Origin: Lachnospiraceae bacterium
GTDB lineage: Bacteria; Bacillota_A; Clostridia; Lachnospirales; Lachnospiraceae
Direction of reading: 5' to 3'
Length of the DNA: 19,388 nt
Assembly: GCA_028694115.1 (NCBI GenBank)
Contig: JAQUUB010000083.1
Location: 1-19,388 of the forward strand
Both the position numbers and the translations under genes were made by a program. The notes beneath the pieces are model-generated. The model was not told where the DNA came from. It searched no databases and was given only the letters and a program-made list of their open reading frames with translations. Of this stretch, positions 7,462 to 14,080 are shown piece by piece; positions within the stretch are counted from its first letter, which is position 1; each line of letters starts with the position of its first letter.

Positions 7462-9028
7462 AATGAAGCGGGGAAGTCTGATATCGCTGCTGATTGGAAA
7501 TTATATTTTGTTTACTACAATTTTGGTTTTTGTCGTTTTTCTTCTCATGATTATCTTTGGCCAGTGGGAAAGCCGTCTGACACAGAGGAATTATGTGGAT
7601 GAGGTGGGAAAATATGAGGCATTACTGAAAAAAGGAGAATATGACAGGATTCCGGTAAGTACACTGGTTGGTAAACGGGGCTATATTGAAATCATAAATC
7701 AGAGTGGTGAAAATATATATAGCAGTACATGGACAAAAGGCAGTTATACATCGAAGGAACTGAATTGTATAGTTGATATTGAAAATATAGGCAATATTTA
7801 TACACAGCAGTTCTATACGGAGAATCAGGAAAAACAGATACTGATTACTTTAGAAACTTATGAAGGTGGAGAAAATCGGTACATATTGCTGGATGAGAAT
7901 CATCAAATTATTTCAGATAACTGGGGACTTGGGCAAAGAACGCTCAGCGAAAGAGAATTTGCTTTTCTTTCCGGCGGTGGTGGGAATAAACAGATAGGAA
8001 AATTTGCATATGCAGCAGAGAATGGAGAACAGCACATTTTAATTATGCATACGGACTATATGAGCAGTGAAGAGTCTTTTCGTATCTATCAGAAGCTGCA
8101 GCGGTATGAATATATCCTGCTTATTGGTCTTTATCTTGCCATTATATGTCTGTTTACTATCTGGCTGAATCGAAAAATCAGAAAACCGCTGCGTCTTTTA
8201 AACAGTGCGATTATAACGCTGATGCAGGAAGAAGACGGCGGGGATATAGCCTATAAGGGTCCTGTTGAATTTGTGCAGATTTGCGAAGACTTCAACAGTA
8301 TGCGGAATCAATTAAATGAAAGTGAGAAGCAAAGAAAGCACCTGGAGGCAGAAAAGCAAAAGATGGTGGCGGATATTTCCCATGATTTAAAGACGCCGAT
8401 TACCGTCATCCAGGGATATTCTAAAGCGATTTATGACGGGGTTGTTCCGGAAAATAAAATAAACTCATATTTGCGGACCATTTATAAAAAGTCGTGTATA
8501 TTGAATGGTTTGATTGAAACCTTCTTCGAATACAGTAAACGGCAGCATCCTCAATATAAACTGGAATTGGAAAGAATAGATATCAGTGAATTTTCCAGAG
8601 AGTATTTTGCGGGCAAATATGATGAATTCGAGATTCATGGATATAAATTAAGTATGGAAATACCGGAGGAATCCATTTATTGTATGATAGATACCAAAGA
8701 AATGACGAGGGTTTATGATAATTTGATAAGCAATTATTTCAAATACAATGAGCCGGGTACAACCCTTTATTATGGGCTGATAAGTGATGAAAAAATTTGT
8801 ATTCGTATTGCAGATGATGGTGTTGGCATTCCGAAGGAAAGCAGAGGTAGTATTTTTCAGCCCTTTATTATGGGAAGCACCACAAGGTCAGGTGGGCAGG
8901 GCTCGGGTCTAGGTCTGGCGATTGTAGAACGTATTATTCAGGCACATGGAGGGATAATCCGGCTGATGGAAGAAGTAAAAGAGCCTTATCATACAGAATT
9001 TGTGATTGAACTTGATAAAGTGAAGTAA
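7448..9028 (+). CDS. Membrane sensor histidine kinase
   Basis: A 526-residue sensor partner of the preceding regulator. It has a membrane helix at about 11-38, an extracytoplasmic sensor region of about 180 residues, a second helix near 220-240 (ILLIGLYLAIICLFTIWL), a HAMP-like linker, HisKA with phospho-acceptor His315 (MVADISHDLKTPITV), N-box DNLISNYFKYNEPG, G1 IADDGVGIP and G2 GQGSGLGLAIVERI. All catalytic motifs are present. The start is probably TTG 7448 with AGGA about eight bases upstream; ATG 7463 is an alternative but lacks a good site. The large sensor domain fits direct sensing of an envelope stress or antimicrobial handled by the ABC system. Confidence 0.93.
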   Translation: MKKDKMKRGSLISLLIGNYILFTTILVFVVFLLMIIFGQWESRLTQRNYVDEVGKYEALLKKGEYDRIPVSTLVGKRGYIEIINQSGENIYSSTWTKGSYTSKELNCIVDIENIGNIYTQQFYTENQEKQILITLETYEGGENRYILLDENHQIISDNWGLGQRTLSEREFAFLSGGGGNKQIGKFAYAAENGEQHILIMHTDYMSSEESFRIYQKLQRYEYILLIGLYLAIICLFTIWLNRKIRKPLRLLNSAIITLMQEEDGGDIAYKGPVEFVQICEDFNSMRNQLNESEKQRKHLEAEKQKMVADISHDLKTPITVIQGYSKAIYDGVVPENKINSYLRTIYKKSCILNGLIETFFEYSKRQHPQYKLELERIDISEFSREYFAGKYDEFEIHGYKLSMEIPEESIYCMIDTKEMTRVYDNLISNYFKYNEPGTTLYYGLISDEKICIRIADDGVGIPKESRGSIFQPFIMGSTTRSGGQGSGLGLAIVERIIQAHGGIIRLMEEVKEPYHTEFVIELDKVK

Positions 9029-9065
9029 AAAAACACCGATAAACGTTATGTTTATCGGTGTTTTT
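9029..9065 (+). terminator. Strong terminator of the exporter/two-component operon
   Basis: A perfect 16-bp stem (9029-9044 with 9050-9065) around the loop GTTAT, with A's before and T's in the right arm. It starts one base past the kinase stop codon and can work in both directions. Confidence 0.92.
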
Positions 9066-9192
9066 GAATTATTCGTTAAATTAAAAATGCAGTTGATGGG
9101 ATTTTAACTATTTTTAAAAAATCAAGAAAATAAAGGGATTGGAGAGGTTTTTAAAAACATAAAATATAAAAAAGGGGCAAAAAAGGGGCATA
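9066..9192. other. Left boundary zone of the prophage, with tandem repeats beside int
   Basis: 127 AT-rich bases between the host terminator and the integrase stop. An 11-base unit AAAAAAGGGGC is repeated head to tail at 9168-9178 and 9179-9189, directly next to the int stop codon, as expected for integrase arm-type sites. The attL core should lie in this zone or close by but cannot be placed without the right end of the prophage. Confidence 0.5.
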
Positions 9193-10302
9193 CTACATTA
9201 AATTTGTCTTATCAAGAAAATTATCGTCACGTTCTTTCATGCGTTTTGTGACGTGGATATAGATAGCTTTTGTTATTTTACTGTCCGCATGACCCAGGCG
9301 GCGGGCAATCAACTCATAGTCGGCACCGTTCTCGGCCAAAAGGGAGGCGTGGGTATGTCTGAGGACGTGAGGTGTTATCCTGCGGCCCAACACGCGTTCA
9401 GAAGTTTCTTTTAAATATTTATAAAAAGTGTAATACGATATATTTTTGCCACCTATATCAGGGAGAAACAGGTCGCTTGGAGGGTCGCCGTGCATTAGAC
9501 GCTGACGGAGGGCATAGACCTTAATTTGTTTACAAACATCATAAAGCTCCGGCTGGATGTGGATATCACGAATTGATTCGTCGGTTTTTGGAGGAGTGGT
9601 TATTTTGTTAATTGAATCATAGGTGTATCCGACGTGGATATTAAGGGCGCCCATATCAACACAATCAGAGGGGAGTGCGGAAAACTCGCCAAACCTCAGA
9701 CCGGACAACGCAAGAAATTTGGTAAGTAAAGCCCATCGTTCTTCCAACATACCTTCAAGCAGTTCGGAGAGCTCGAAAGATTCAAGAAATTTATCCTGGA
9801 TTTTTTGCCGGGGAGAAACACTTTCAAACTTTTTAATCTTGTCCAAAAAAGAAACGTCTTTAACTTTTTCATTTTGATAACCCCACCGGACCATAGCTTT
9901 AAACCTTTTAAGGTACTCGTCGAGAGTGCTTTTGGGCTTTCCGGAAGCGGCGAATTTGGAACGTACATATCCAGCGGTAAGTCGCTCGACAAGGGTGTCT
10001 TTGCCGAGAATTCTGAGAAATGCCGTAATCGCAAATTCGTTTCTTTTGGAAGTGGACTTTTTAACATTGGCCATTTGAAAAGCAATGTACTGGTCAGCCA
10101 GTGACCGGAGAGTAAGTTCTTCGGTTTTGTGTTGCGAGCACAATTTTTCGATTTTGAGATTTAAAGTTTTTTGAGCAGCCTTACGGGTTTGGGCGGTGTC
10201 GCGGTCCATCGTGACAGACACCTTTTTTTGCTTGCCGGTAAGATAATCGGTATATCGTTCTACAAATTTAGTCTTGCCATTTTCTAAATTTTCGGCCCAC
10301 AT
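9193..10302 (-). CDS. int: Prophage tyrosine integrase
   Basis: A 369-residue site-specific recombinase for prophage insertion and excision. The N-terminus resembles the AP2-like arm-binding domain (KFVERYTDYLTGKQKKVSVT). A SAM-like core-binding domain follows (LADQYIAFQMANVKKSTSKR, SGKPKSTLDEYLKRFKAMVR). The catalytic domain has Arg in LSGLRFGEF, HVLRHTHAS (HxxR), LGHADSKIT and Tyr in AIYIHV. The start is taken at ATG 10300-10302, eight bases after AAAGGA; a longer in-frame reading from 10389 has no ribosome site and crosses the inverted repeats. It is unrelated in sequence to the broken integrase at the left edge. It points toward the host terminator, as expected for an int at the attL side. 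Confidence 0.93.
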   Translation of the reverse strand: MWAENLENGKTKFVERYTDYLTGKQKKVSVTMDRDTAQTRKAAQKTLNLKIEKLCSQHKTEELTLRSLADQYIAFQMANVKKSTSKRNEFAITAFLRILGKDTLVERLTAGYVRSKFAASGKPKSTLDEYLKRFKAMVRWGYQNEKVKDVSFLDKIKKFESVSPRQKIQDKFLESFELSELLEGMLEERWALLTKFLALSGLRFGEFSALPSDCVDMGALNIHVGYTYDSINKITTPPKTDESIRDIHIQPELYDVCKQIKVYALRQRLMHGDPPSDLFLPDIGGKNISYYTFYKYLKETSERVLGRRITPHVLRHTHASLLAENGADYELIARRLGHADSKITKAIYIHVTKRMKERDDNFLDKTNLM

Positions 10303-10337
10303 AATATCATTCCTTTCAAAAAAGAGTATAAAAATAA

Positions 10338-10398
10338 CACCTATACAGGTGCCAAGATGTTTGATACAATAATAAGGTGTCAACCACACGATTGTATC
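10338..10398. promoter_or_regulatory. Inverted repeats in the int leader, probable operator region
   Basis: CACCT (10338-10342) and AGGTG (10347-10351) form a short operator-like palindrome. GATACAAT (10363-10370) and ATTGTATC (10391-10398) form an 8-bp inverted repeat. On the minus strand a TATACT -10 (10325-10330) lies 19 bases from a TTGGCA -35 (10350-10355), so the first palindrome sits between them. The promoter is weak by spacing; the repeats are clear. Confidence 0.45.
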
Positions 10399-10420
10399 GG
10401 CTTTAGCCTGTACAGTGGAG

Positions 10421-10456
10421 ATTGGCCCTTGTTAGCGCAGGGGCCAATTTTTTTTT
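10421..10456 (+). terminator. Plus-strand terminator with no upstream plus-strand gene
   Basis: ATTGGCCC (10421-10428) pairs with GGGCCAAT (10441-10448) around a 12-base loop, followed by a run of T's to 10456. The T-run is on the plus strand, yet both flanking genes are on the minus strand, so it would end a rightward transcript antisense to the int leader. For the minus-strand gene ending at 10455 it offers a hairpin without a U-tract. Confidence 0.75.
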
Positions 10457-11588
10457 ATTGAGCTTTTATTTCGCAACCGCTTAGGGTAAGATACTGACCA
10501 TCAGAAACGGATTGATATGTGTCACCCTGGATGTTGGCGTTTGAAACAATGGAGTCAAGCGAGGCGGAGGAGTCCGAAGAAACCTCGATATAACCAAGCC
10601 CGGAAACACTTCCTTCGGTGAGTGAAATTTTATATTCGCCTGCCGGAATGTCTTTCCCTACAAGATATTGGCCTTCTGGGTACGCTCCGTTATCGGACTG
10701 GTACGCCGGCGCTTCTCCGGATGGAACAGCAGAACCGTCAAATTTTAAGTATTGTCCATCAGCTACGCTGATGTACGTCCTGTTAAAATAATTATCATTT
10801 GCGACGATAGATTCAAAAGCCCCAGAAGAGTCACTTGAGACTTCCACGTAGGACGGAAAAGCTCCAGAGTTCGAAGTGAGTAGATATTCTCCAGCGGGGA
10901 TATCTACGCCGACTTTATACATGCCGCCAGCAATAGCATTGGATGGCTGGGCCTCAGGGGCTTCGGCGCCTTCCGAAACGCTGGTGCTTGCGGGCGTATC
11001 GCCGAGCATGCTTCCAACAATTCCGATGATAGCAAGGGCGCCGATTATTGAGCTTGCTATAATGATATATTTATTTCGTTTTTCAGATTTTGCGGTGATT
11101 GGGCGGCCCATCGTAGCAAAAGCAATAAACGACAATATCACCTCGGCAATGACGAACGTGGCGTAAAGCGGAAACAGCATCATCGATACCACATAAAGGA
11201 TAGCGCCTGTGAGCGTCAGCCACTTATTATTAATACAAAAAGCAATGATATTAAATAAAACAGCTGCCGCTGTGCAGACCAGGTGAGGCAAGACTAAAAT
11301 CATGGCTATGCCAACACCGAGAGATTCGGAACCGCTCAAAACATCGCCGGCACCGCTCCAATAAAAAGCACTGTAAAGTAGGTAACCAATACCAATCAAC
11401 ATTGATATCAAAAGCGGCACACTGTATTTGGATTTTTTCAGCTTAGGAATATCCTCAACATCATTAACCGTATCGTCGTCATAGACTGTATATGGACTCT
11501 TTTTAATTAAACAATAGTCACATACAAACCAGACACCGTCCTTCATTTCTTCAAGTCTCATTTCTTTTCCACATTTTGGACAATTCAT
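10455..11588 (-). CDS. Zinc-ribbon membrane protein with two IPAGEY repeats
   Basis: A 377-residue protein of unknown function, encoded next to int where lysogenic-conversion genes often sit. Residues 3-29 form a zinc ribbon (CPKC ... CDYC). Four hydrophobic helices follow at about 56-74, 90-115, 122-150 and 175-192. After a Ser/Ala/Glu linker come two homologous beta-rich repeats of about 70 residues (about 222-291 and 305-374). Each opens with YKVGVDIPAGEYLL or YLVGKDIPAGEYKI, continues with YIEVSSDSS-type sequence, and closes with VADGQYLKF or VSDGQYLTL. The repeats occur in exported Firmicute proteins and should face outside the cell, the ribbon inside. Superinfection exclusion or surface alteration of the lysogen is plausible but unproven. 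The ribosome site AGAGGGGG precedes ATG 11588. Confidence 0.8.
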   Translation of the reverse strand: MNCPKCGKEMRLEEMKDGVWFVCDYCLIKKSPYTVYDDDTVNDVEDIPKLKKSKYSVPLLISMLIGIGYLLYSAFYWSGAGDVLSGSESLGVGIAMILVLPHLVCTAAAVLFNIIAFCINNKWLTLTGAILYVVSMMLFPLYATFVIAEVILSFIAFATMGRPITAKSEKRNKYIIIASSIIGALAIIGIVGSMLGDTPASTSVSEGAEAPEAQPSNAIAGGMYKVGVDIPAGEYLLTSNSGAFPSYVEVSSDSSGAFESIVANDNYFNRTYISVADGQYLKFDGSAVPSGEAPAYQSDNGAYPEGQYLVGKDIPAGEYKISLTEGSVSGLGYIEVSSDSSASLDSIVSNANIQGDTYQSVSDGQYLTLSGCEIKAQ

Positions 11589-11622
11589 AGCAAGTAACCC
11601 CCTCTTAAGTTAAAAAAATAAT

Positions 11623-11673
11623 GTTATAAAATGATTTTTTTGTTTTGCAAGTCGAAATGTATAAAAATATGAT
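11623..11673. promoter_or_regulatory. Divergent overlapping promoters sharing one TTGCAA
   Basis: The palindromic hexamer TTGCAA (11645-11650) can serve as -35 in both directions. Leftward it is 16 bases from TATAAC (plus-strand GTTATA at 11623-11628) for the zinc-ribbon gene. Rightward it is 17 bases from TATGAT (11668-11673) for the XRE gene. Polymerase could then transcribe only one direction at a time. Confidence 0.6.
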
Positions 11674-11709
11674 TCAGAAGAACAATATCATCAAAAAAGG
11701 AGCGAAAAC

Positions 11710-11904
11710 ATGAAGATATTGCTCAAACAAATCATGGAAAAAAGAAAACTATCTGCCAGGCAGGTGGAATTAATCACCGGGCTCCCAAAGTCCACAGTTT
11801 CAGATATCTGCAACGGAGCCGTGCCAAGAATGGACACGATGGAAATATTGGCAGCAGGATTCGGATTAAAAATAAACGATTTATTTGAATCGGATTATAA
11901 ATAA
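11710..11904 (+). CDS. Small XRE/Cro-type HTH protein
   Basis: A 64-residue protein that is almost only a helix-turn-helix. LLKQIMEKRKLSARQVELIT gives helices 1-2, LPKSTVSDICNG the recognition helix, and VPRMDTMEILAAGFGLKIND the last helices. It closely follows the Cro/CI fold and has no extra domain. AAGGAG lies eight bases before ATG. It is divergent from the zinc-ribbon membrane gene and upstream of the SOS-boxed micro-ORF, so it may regulate one or both; the palindrome just past its stop codon is a possible target. Confidence 0.85.
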   Translation: MKILLKQIMEKRKLSARQVELITGLPKSTVSDICNGAVPRMDTMEILAAGFGLKINDLFESDYK

Positions 11905-11905
11905 G

Positions 11906-11923
11906 TGTCCGGACTTCCGGACA
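11906..11923. repeat. 18-base near-perfect palindrome after the XRE gene
   Basis: TGTCCGGA (11906-11913) and TCCGGACA (11916-11923) are perfect inverted copies two bases apart. There is no T-run after it, so it fits a dimer-bound operator better than a terminator. Confidence 0.7.
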
Positions 11924-11978
11924 TGGGTCACAAAACAACGGTCTCCAAGGGATATATAGGTGTAGCATAGAAAAAAGC

Positions 11979-12037
11979 GAATTTATGTTCTTGAAATGGA
12001 CGGATAAAAATGCTATCATAAAAAAGAACAAATGTTC
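11979..12037 (+). promoter_or_regulatory. SOS-type promoter with LexA box
   Basis: A -35 TTGAAA (11991-11996), a 17-base spacer and -10 TATCAT (12014-12019) form a good sigma-70 promoter. GAACAAATGTTC at 12026-12037, with a flanking G, matches the Gram-positive LexA box GAAC-N4-GTTC exactly and covers the expected transcription start. A second, one-mismatch copy, GAATTTATGTTC (11979-11990), abuts the -35. LexA binding would block transcription until DNA damage. Confidence 0.8.
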
Positions 12038-12065
12038 GCTTGTATCACCAAGGAGGCAGAGCATC

Positions 12066-12173
12066 ATGAGCACAAAAGAATTAAAAGAAAAAATATGTCA
12101 AATTGTAAATGAAATTAAAGACATAAAAGCACTCAGTTTGATTTATGAGCTTGCGAAAAAACTGAGAGACTAG
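12066..12173 (+). CDS. 35-residue helical protein under SOS control, candidate antirepressor
   Basis: A micro-ORF starting at ATG 12066 with AGGAGG ten bases upstream. An in-frame Met at 11985 lies upstream of the -10 and is not used. The product is a charged, probably two-helix peptide (KELKEKICQIVNEIKD, then LSLIYELAKKLRD). Similar short helical ORFs are familiar from Clostridia prophages, without known function. It is controlled by a LexA-box promoter and converges on the repressor gene, sharing a terminator. The repressor has no self-cleaving domain, so an SOS-induced peptide that disables it would supply the missing induction route. That role is inferred from position and regulation only. 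Confidence 0.65.
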   Translation: MSTKELKEKICQIVNEIKDIKALSLIYELAKKLRD

Positions 12174-12193
12174 GAGAAATCCTAGTCTTTTTT
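12168..12193 (+). terminator. Terminator between the micro-ORF and the repressor gene
   Basis: GACTAGGA (12168-12175) pairs with TCCTAGTC (12180-12187) around a GAAA loop, then six T's. It includes the micro-ORF's stop codon and overlaps the end of the convergent repressor gene. Confidence 0.9.
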
Positions 12194-12553
12194 GTTTTCA
12201 ACAATGTTAACTACAAGTTTTTCAAGCACTTCCCAATCTTTTACATCTAATTTAGACAAAGCTGAAATAAAACGCGATTTAAAAGAATCTTTCTCATCCT
12301 TAAACAGCGAATAAGTCAATTCTGCAATTTCCTGCTCCCGGGTAAGTTCTAAAAACATTTCGCCATGGCCAGTTCTGAGCCATTCTTCATTTACATTAAA
12401 TTCGCGGCAAACAGAAGTTATTATTGCATTGGTTGGCTCGCGCCTGCCGATTTCGTAATTTGCAATACTATTTCTTGCCAATCCTATTTTCCTTGCAAAT
12501 TCCTCCTGAGTAAGACCAAGTTCTTTACGTAAAAGCTTTATTCTACTTTCCAA
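12182..12553 (-). CDS. Short CI-like phage repressor without peptidase domain
   Basis: A 123-residue repressor. The N-terminal HTH is typical XRE (RIKLLRKELGLTQEEFARKIG, then ARNSIANYEIGRREP, then VCREFNVNEEWLRTG). The C-terminal half (ELTREQEIAELTYSLF ... LSKLDVKDWEVLEKLVVNIV) is helical and probably dimerises; there is no S24/LexA-like Ser-Lys cleavage domain. The start is taken as TTG 12551-12553, eight bases after AAAGGGA, because in-frame ATG 12606 lies upstream of the mapped -10 (12585-12590). It is divergent from the early operon and separated from it by the operator region, which marks it as the lysogeny repressor. Confidence 0.85.
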   Translation of the reverse strand: MESRIKLLRKELGLTQEEFARKIGLARNSIANYEIGRREPTNAIITSVCREFNVNEEWLRTGHGEMFLELTREQEIAELTYSLFKDEKDSFKSRFISALSKLDVKDWEVLEKLVVNIVENKKD

Positions 12554-12575
12554 TTTATCATCCCTTTCATGTAGG

Positions 12576-12653
12576 CCTAAGAAAATGATATCAAAAAAAA
12601 GTGCCATTGTCAACAAAAAGCTTATTGACAAAAGTGTCTTAGGCACATATAAT
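12576..12653. promoter_or_regulatory. Lysogeny switch: back-to-back promoters with operator repeats
   Basis: Rightward: TTGACA (12625-12630), 17 bases, TATAAT (12648-12653), a perfect consensus promoter for the early genes. Leftward: TTGACA (plus-strand TGTCAA 12608-12613), 17 bases, TATCAT (plus-strand ATGATA 12585-12590) for the repressor. The heptamer CTTAGGC occurs at 12637-12643 on the plus strand, within the imperfect palindrome GTGTCTTAGGCAC between the early -35 and -10, and at 12576-12582 on the minus strand just downstream of the repressor -10. These are the likely repressor sites. Confidence 0.8.
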
Positions 12654-12695
12654 GGTGTCATAAGATACAAAAATGAAAAAGAAAGGAGAAAAAAC

Positions 12696-12857
12696 ATGAA
12701 AATTATTCCAAAAGAAGAAAAAGTAATTAAAACAATATCGGAAAACTGGCCAAAATTAACAGAGTCCGAAAAGATGTATCTACTCGGACAGGCAGAAGGC
12801 ATGGCCATGGTAATCAAAAAAGAACGTACCGAAAAAGACGTTCTTGCCAAAGTATAG
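12696..12857 (+). CDS. Small early phage protein
   Basis: A 53-residue protein, first gene behind the consensus early promoter. AAAGGAG precedes ATG 12696; an upstream in-frame Met at 12585 precedes the promoter and is excluded. The helical stretch NWPKLTESEKMYLLGQAEGMAMV resembles short proteins found right after the repressor switch in other Clostridia prophages. It has no HTH I can see, so it is not an obvious Cro. Function unknown. Confidence 0.7.
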   Translation: MKIIPKEEKVIKTISENWPKLTESEKMYLLGQAEGMAMVIKKERTEKDVLAKV

Positions 12858-12872
12858 AAGGAGGAAAAGAAA

Positions 12873-13088
12873 ATGCCAAAACATATACATTATGATTTCT
12901 ATCCAATGGGACTAAATGGTTCGCTGAATGGGGGAGAAGCAAATGAAATAATCGAAGAAATCATACAGCTTCTTATTTCGAAAAAACTCACGGTAATTGT
13001 GGCAAAGCAGATTTTGGAAGACACAAAAGAGGCTCTGGAAAAAGAAACCCTGATAGGAAAAAGATATATCGATAATAAAATCACATAA
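12873..13088 (+). CDS. Small early phage protein
   Basis: A 71-residue protein, 15 bases after the preceding gene, with GGAGG upstream. A short polar N-terminus (MPKHIHYDFYPMG) leads into two amphipathic helices (EANEIIEEIIQLLISKKLT and AKQILEDTKEALEKET). Similar helical proteins are common in Clostridia phages; no activity is known. Its 3' end overlaps the convergent membrane-protein gene by eight bases. Confidence 0.7.
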   Translation: MPKHIHYDFYPMGLNGSLNGGEANEIIEEIIQLLISKKLTVIVAKQILEDTKEALEKETLIGKRYIDNKIT

Positions 13089-13641
13089 ACCTTTCGACTA
13101 TTTCGCGAAGCGTGTGAACTTGGCGCTTATCGTGGTCAAGAACGTGAGTTTCAGGTCGGGAAACGGGAATGTGAATATAATTTTTGACGTTCATCACAAC
13201 AGTTTCGGAGTAGACTTTTTCACCCGACTCATAATCTATGGAAAAAGTAATGGAATCACAGCCCAATGTGGAGACGTTGTATTGAAGCGTTTTGGATTGG
13301 CCAGGAGAAAGAATTATGCCCGAGACATAATCAAACTGGACATTAAACATCGAGTCTGATTGGGTGGTAGATTTTAAAATGGGGTCGTAATCAAATTTTG
13401 TGATTTTAGCAGGAGACTTTCCGAAGTTTTTTAGAACAAAAAAGCTAGACTGCTCGCAAATGGTGATTGAGTCTATATAAATTGAAACAAAAGGACGAGA
13501 AGCATCTTCAAGCATTTTATTATTTTGCTGAAGCATCTTTTGGTTTTGGCGCAATGAGATAATGACAAAAACCAAAGAGAATAACGCAAGGACAAACGAC
13601 AAGACAGACAATGACAGATTGACGATGGTAGAAAAATCCAT
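13081..13641 (-). CDS. Opposite-strand membrane protein (moron)
   Basis: A 186-residue protein with one N-terminal membrane helix (VNLSLSVLSFVLALFSLVFV, about 7-26), a short coiled segment (RQNQKMLQQNNKMLED) and a soluble beta-rich domain (about 48-165) containing SRPFVSIYID, FVLKNFGKSPAKI and LSPGQSKTLQYNV. It lies on the opposite strand inside the early operon with its own promoter, the hallmark of a moron expressed in the lysogen. A role in superinfection exclusion or host fitness is possible, with no direct evidence. Confidence 0.75.
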   Translation of the reverse strand: MDFSTIVNLSLSVLSFVLALFSLVFVIISLRQNQKMLQQNNKMLEDASRPFVSIYIDSITICEQSSFFVLKNFGKSPAKITKFDYDPILKSTTQSDSMFNVQFDYVSGIILSPGQSKTLQYNVSTLGCDSITFSIDYESGEKVYSETVVMNVKNYIHIPVSRPETHVLDHDKRQVHTLREIVERFM

Positions 13642-13690
13642 ATAAAAACACCTCTTCTTTCGTGGATGGAATAAATACGAGACAAAAAGA

Positions 13691-13719
13691 AGTATAGAGG
13701 TTTTTTGTAAAAAAGTAAA
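13691..13719 (-). promoter_or_regulatory. Promoter of the moron gene
   Basis: On the minus strand, TTTACT (plus 13714-13719) and TATACT (plus 13691-13696) are separated by exactly 17 bases and point toward the gene starting at 13641. Confidence 0.6.
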
Positions 13720-13738
13720 TTAGAAGGAGGAAAAAACA

Positions 13739-14080
13739 ATGAAAAACTTAATATATGTAGAATCCATTAGAAGCTACCCATACATGACCGCCGGGAAGCT
13801 TGCCGACGAATTCCATTTAAGCCCGTCGACGGTTTACGCAAGACTTAAAGAGATTGAAAAGGAAGTTGAAGAAGGAAGATACCGGGGGTACGACTACACG
13901 GTAATCAGAGACGGAAAAATCGTACTAATAAATGCACTGGTTTTTATAGATTACATGACTTACCGGCGTCAACTGTTAGACCACAACGCCAGGAAGTACG
14001 TGCCGGAATTTAGACCCGAAAAAGTCGTTCGGTGCATGGGATGGAACGACAGAATAATGACAATGGGGGAAACAGCATGA
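13739..14080 (+). CDS. Phage HTH protein
   Basis: A 113-residue protein. Residues 1-40 read as a winged-helix type HTH (IYVESIRSYPYMTAGKLADEF, then HLSPSTVYARLKEIEKEVEE), similar to DeoR/HTH_11 domains. The C-terminal part (NALVFIDYMTYRRQLLDHNARKYVPEF) is like small regulatory or DNA-binding proteins encoded early in Clostridia siphophages. The start has AAGGAGG at optimal spacing. Its stop overlaps the next start (ATGA). Confidence 0.75.
   Translation: MKNLIYVESIRSYPYMTAGKLADEFHLSPSTVYARLKEIEKEVEEGRYRGYDYTVIRDGKIVLINALVFIDYMTYRRQLLDHNARKYVPEFRPEKVVRCMGWNDRIMTMGETA

Noticed and set aside
9623..10104. Several open frames opposite or inside int
   Set aside because: Shadow frames of the clearly homologous integrase, with low-complexity Ser/Lys/Phe composition.
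12554..12850. Extended N-terminus of the repressor
   Set aside because: It crosses the divergent promoter region and lies upstream of the repressor's own -10, so it would not be transcribed from that promoter.
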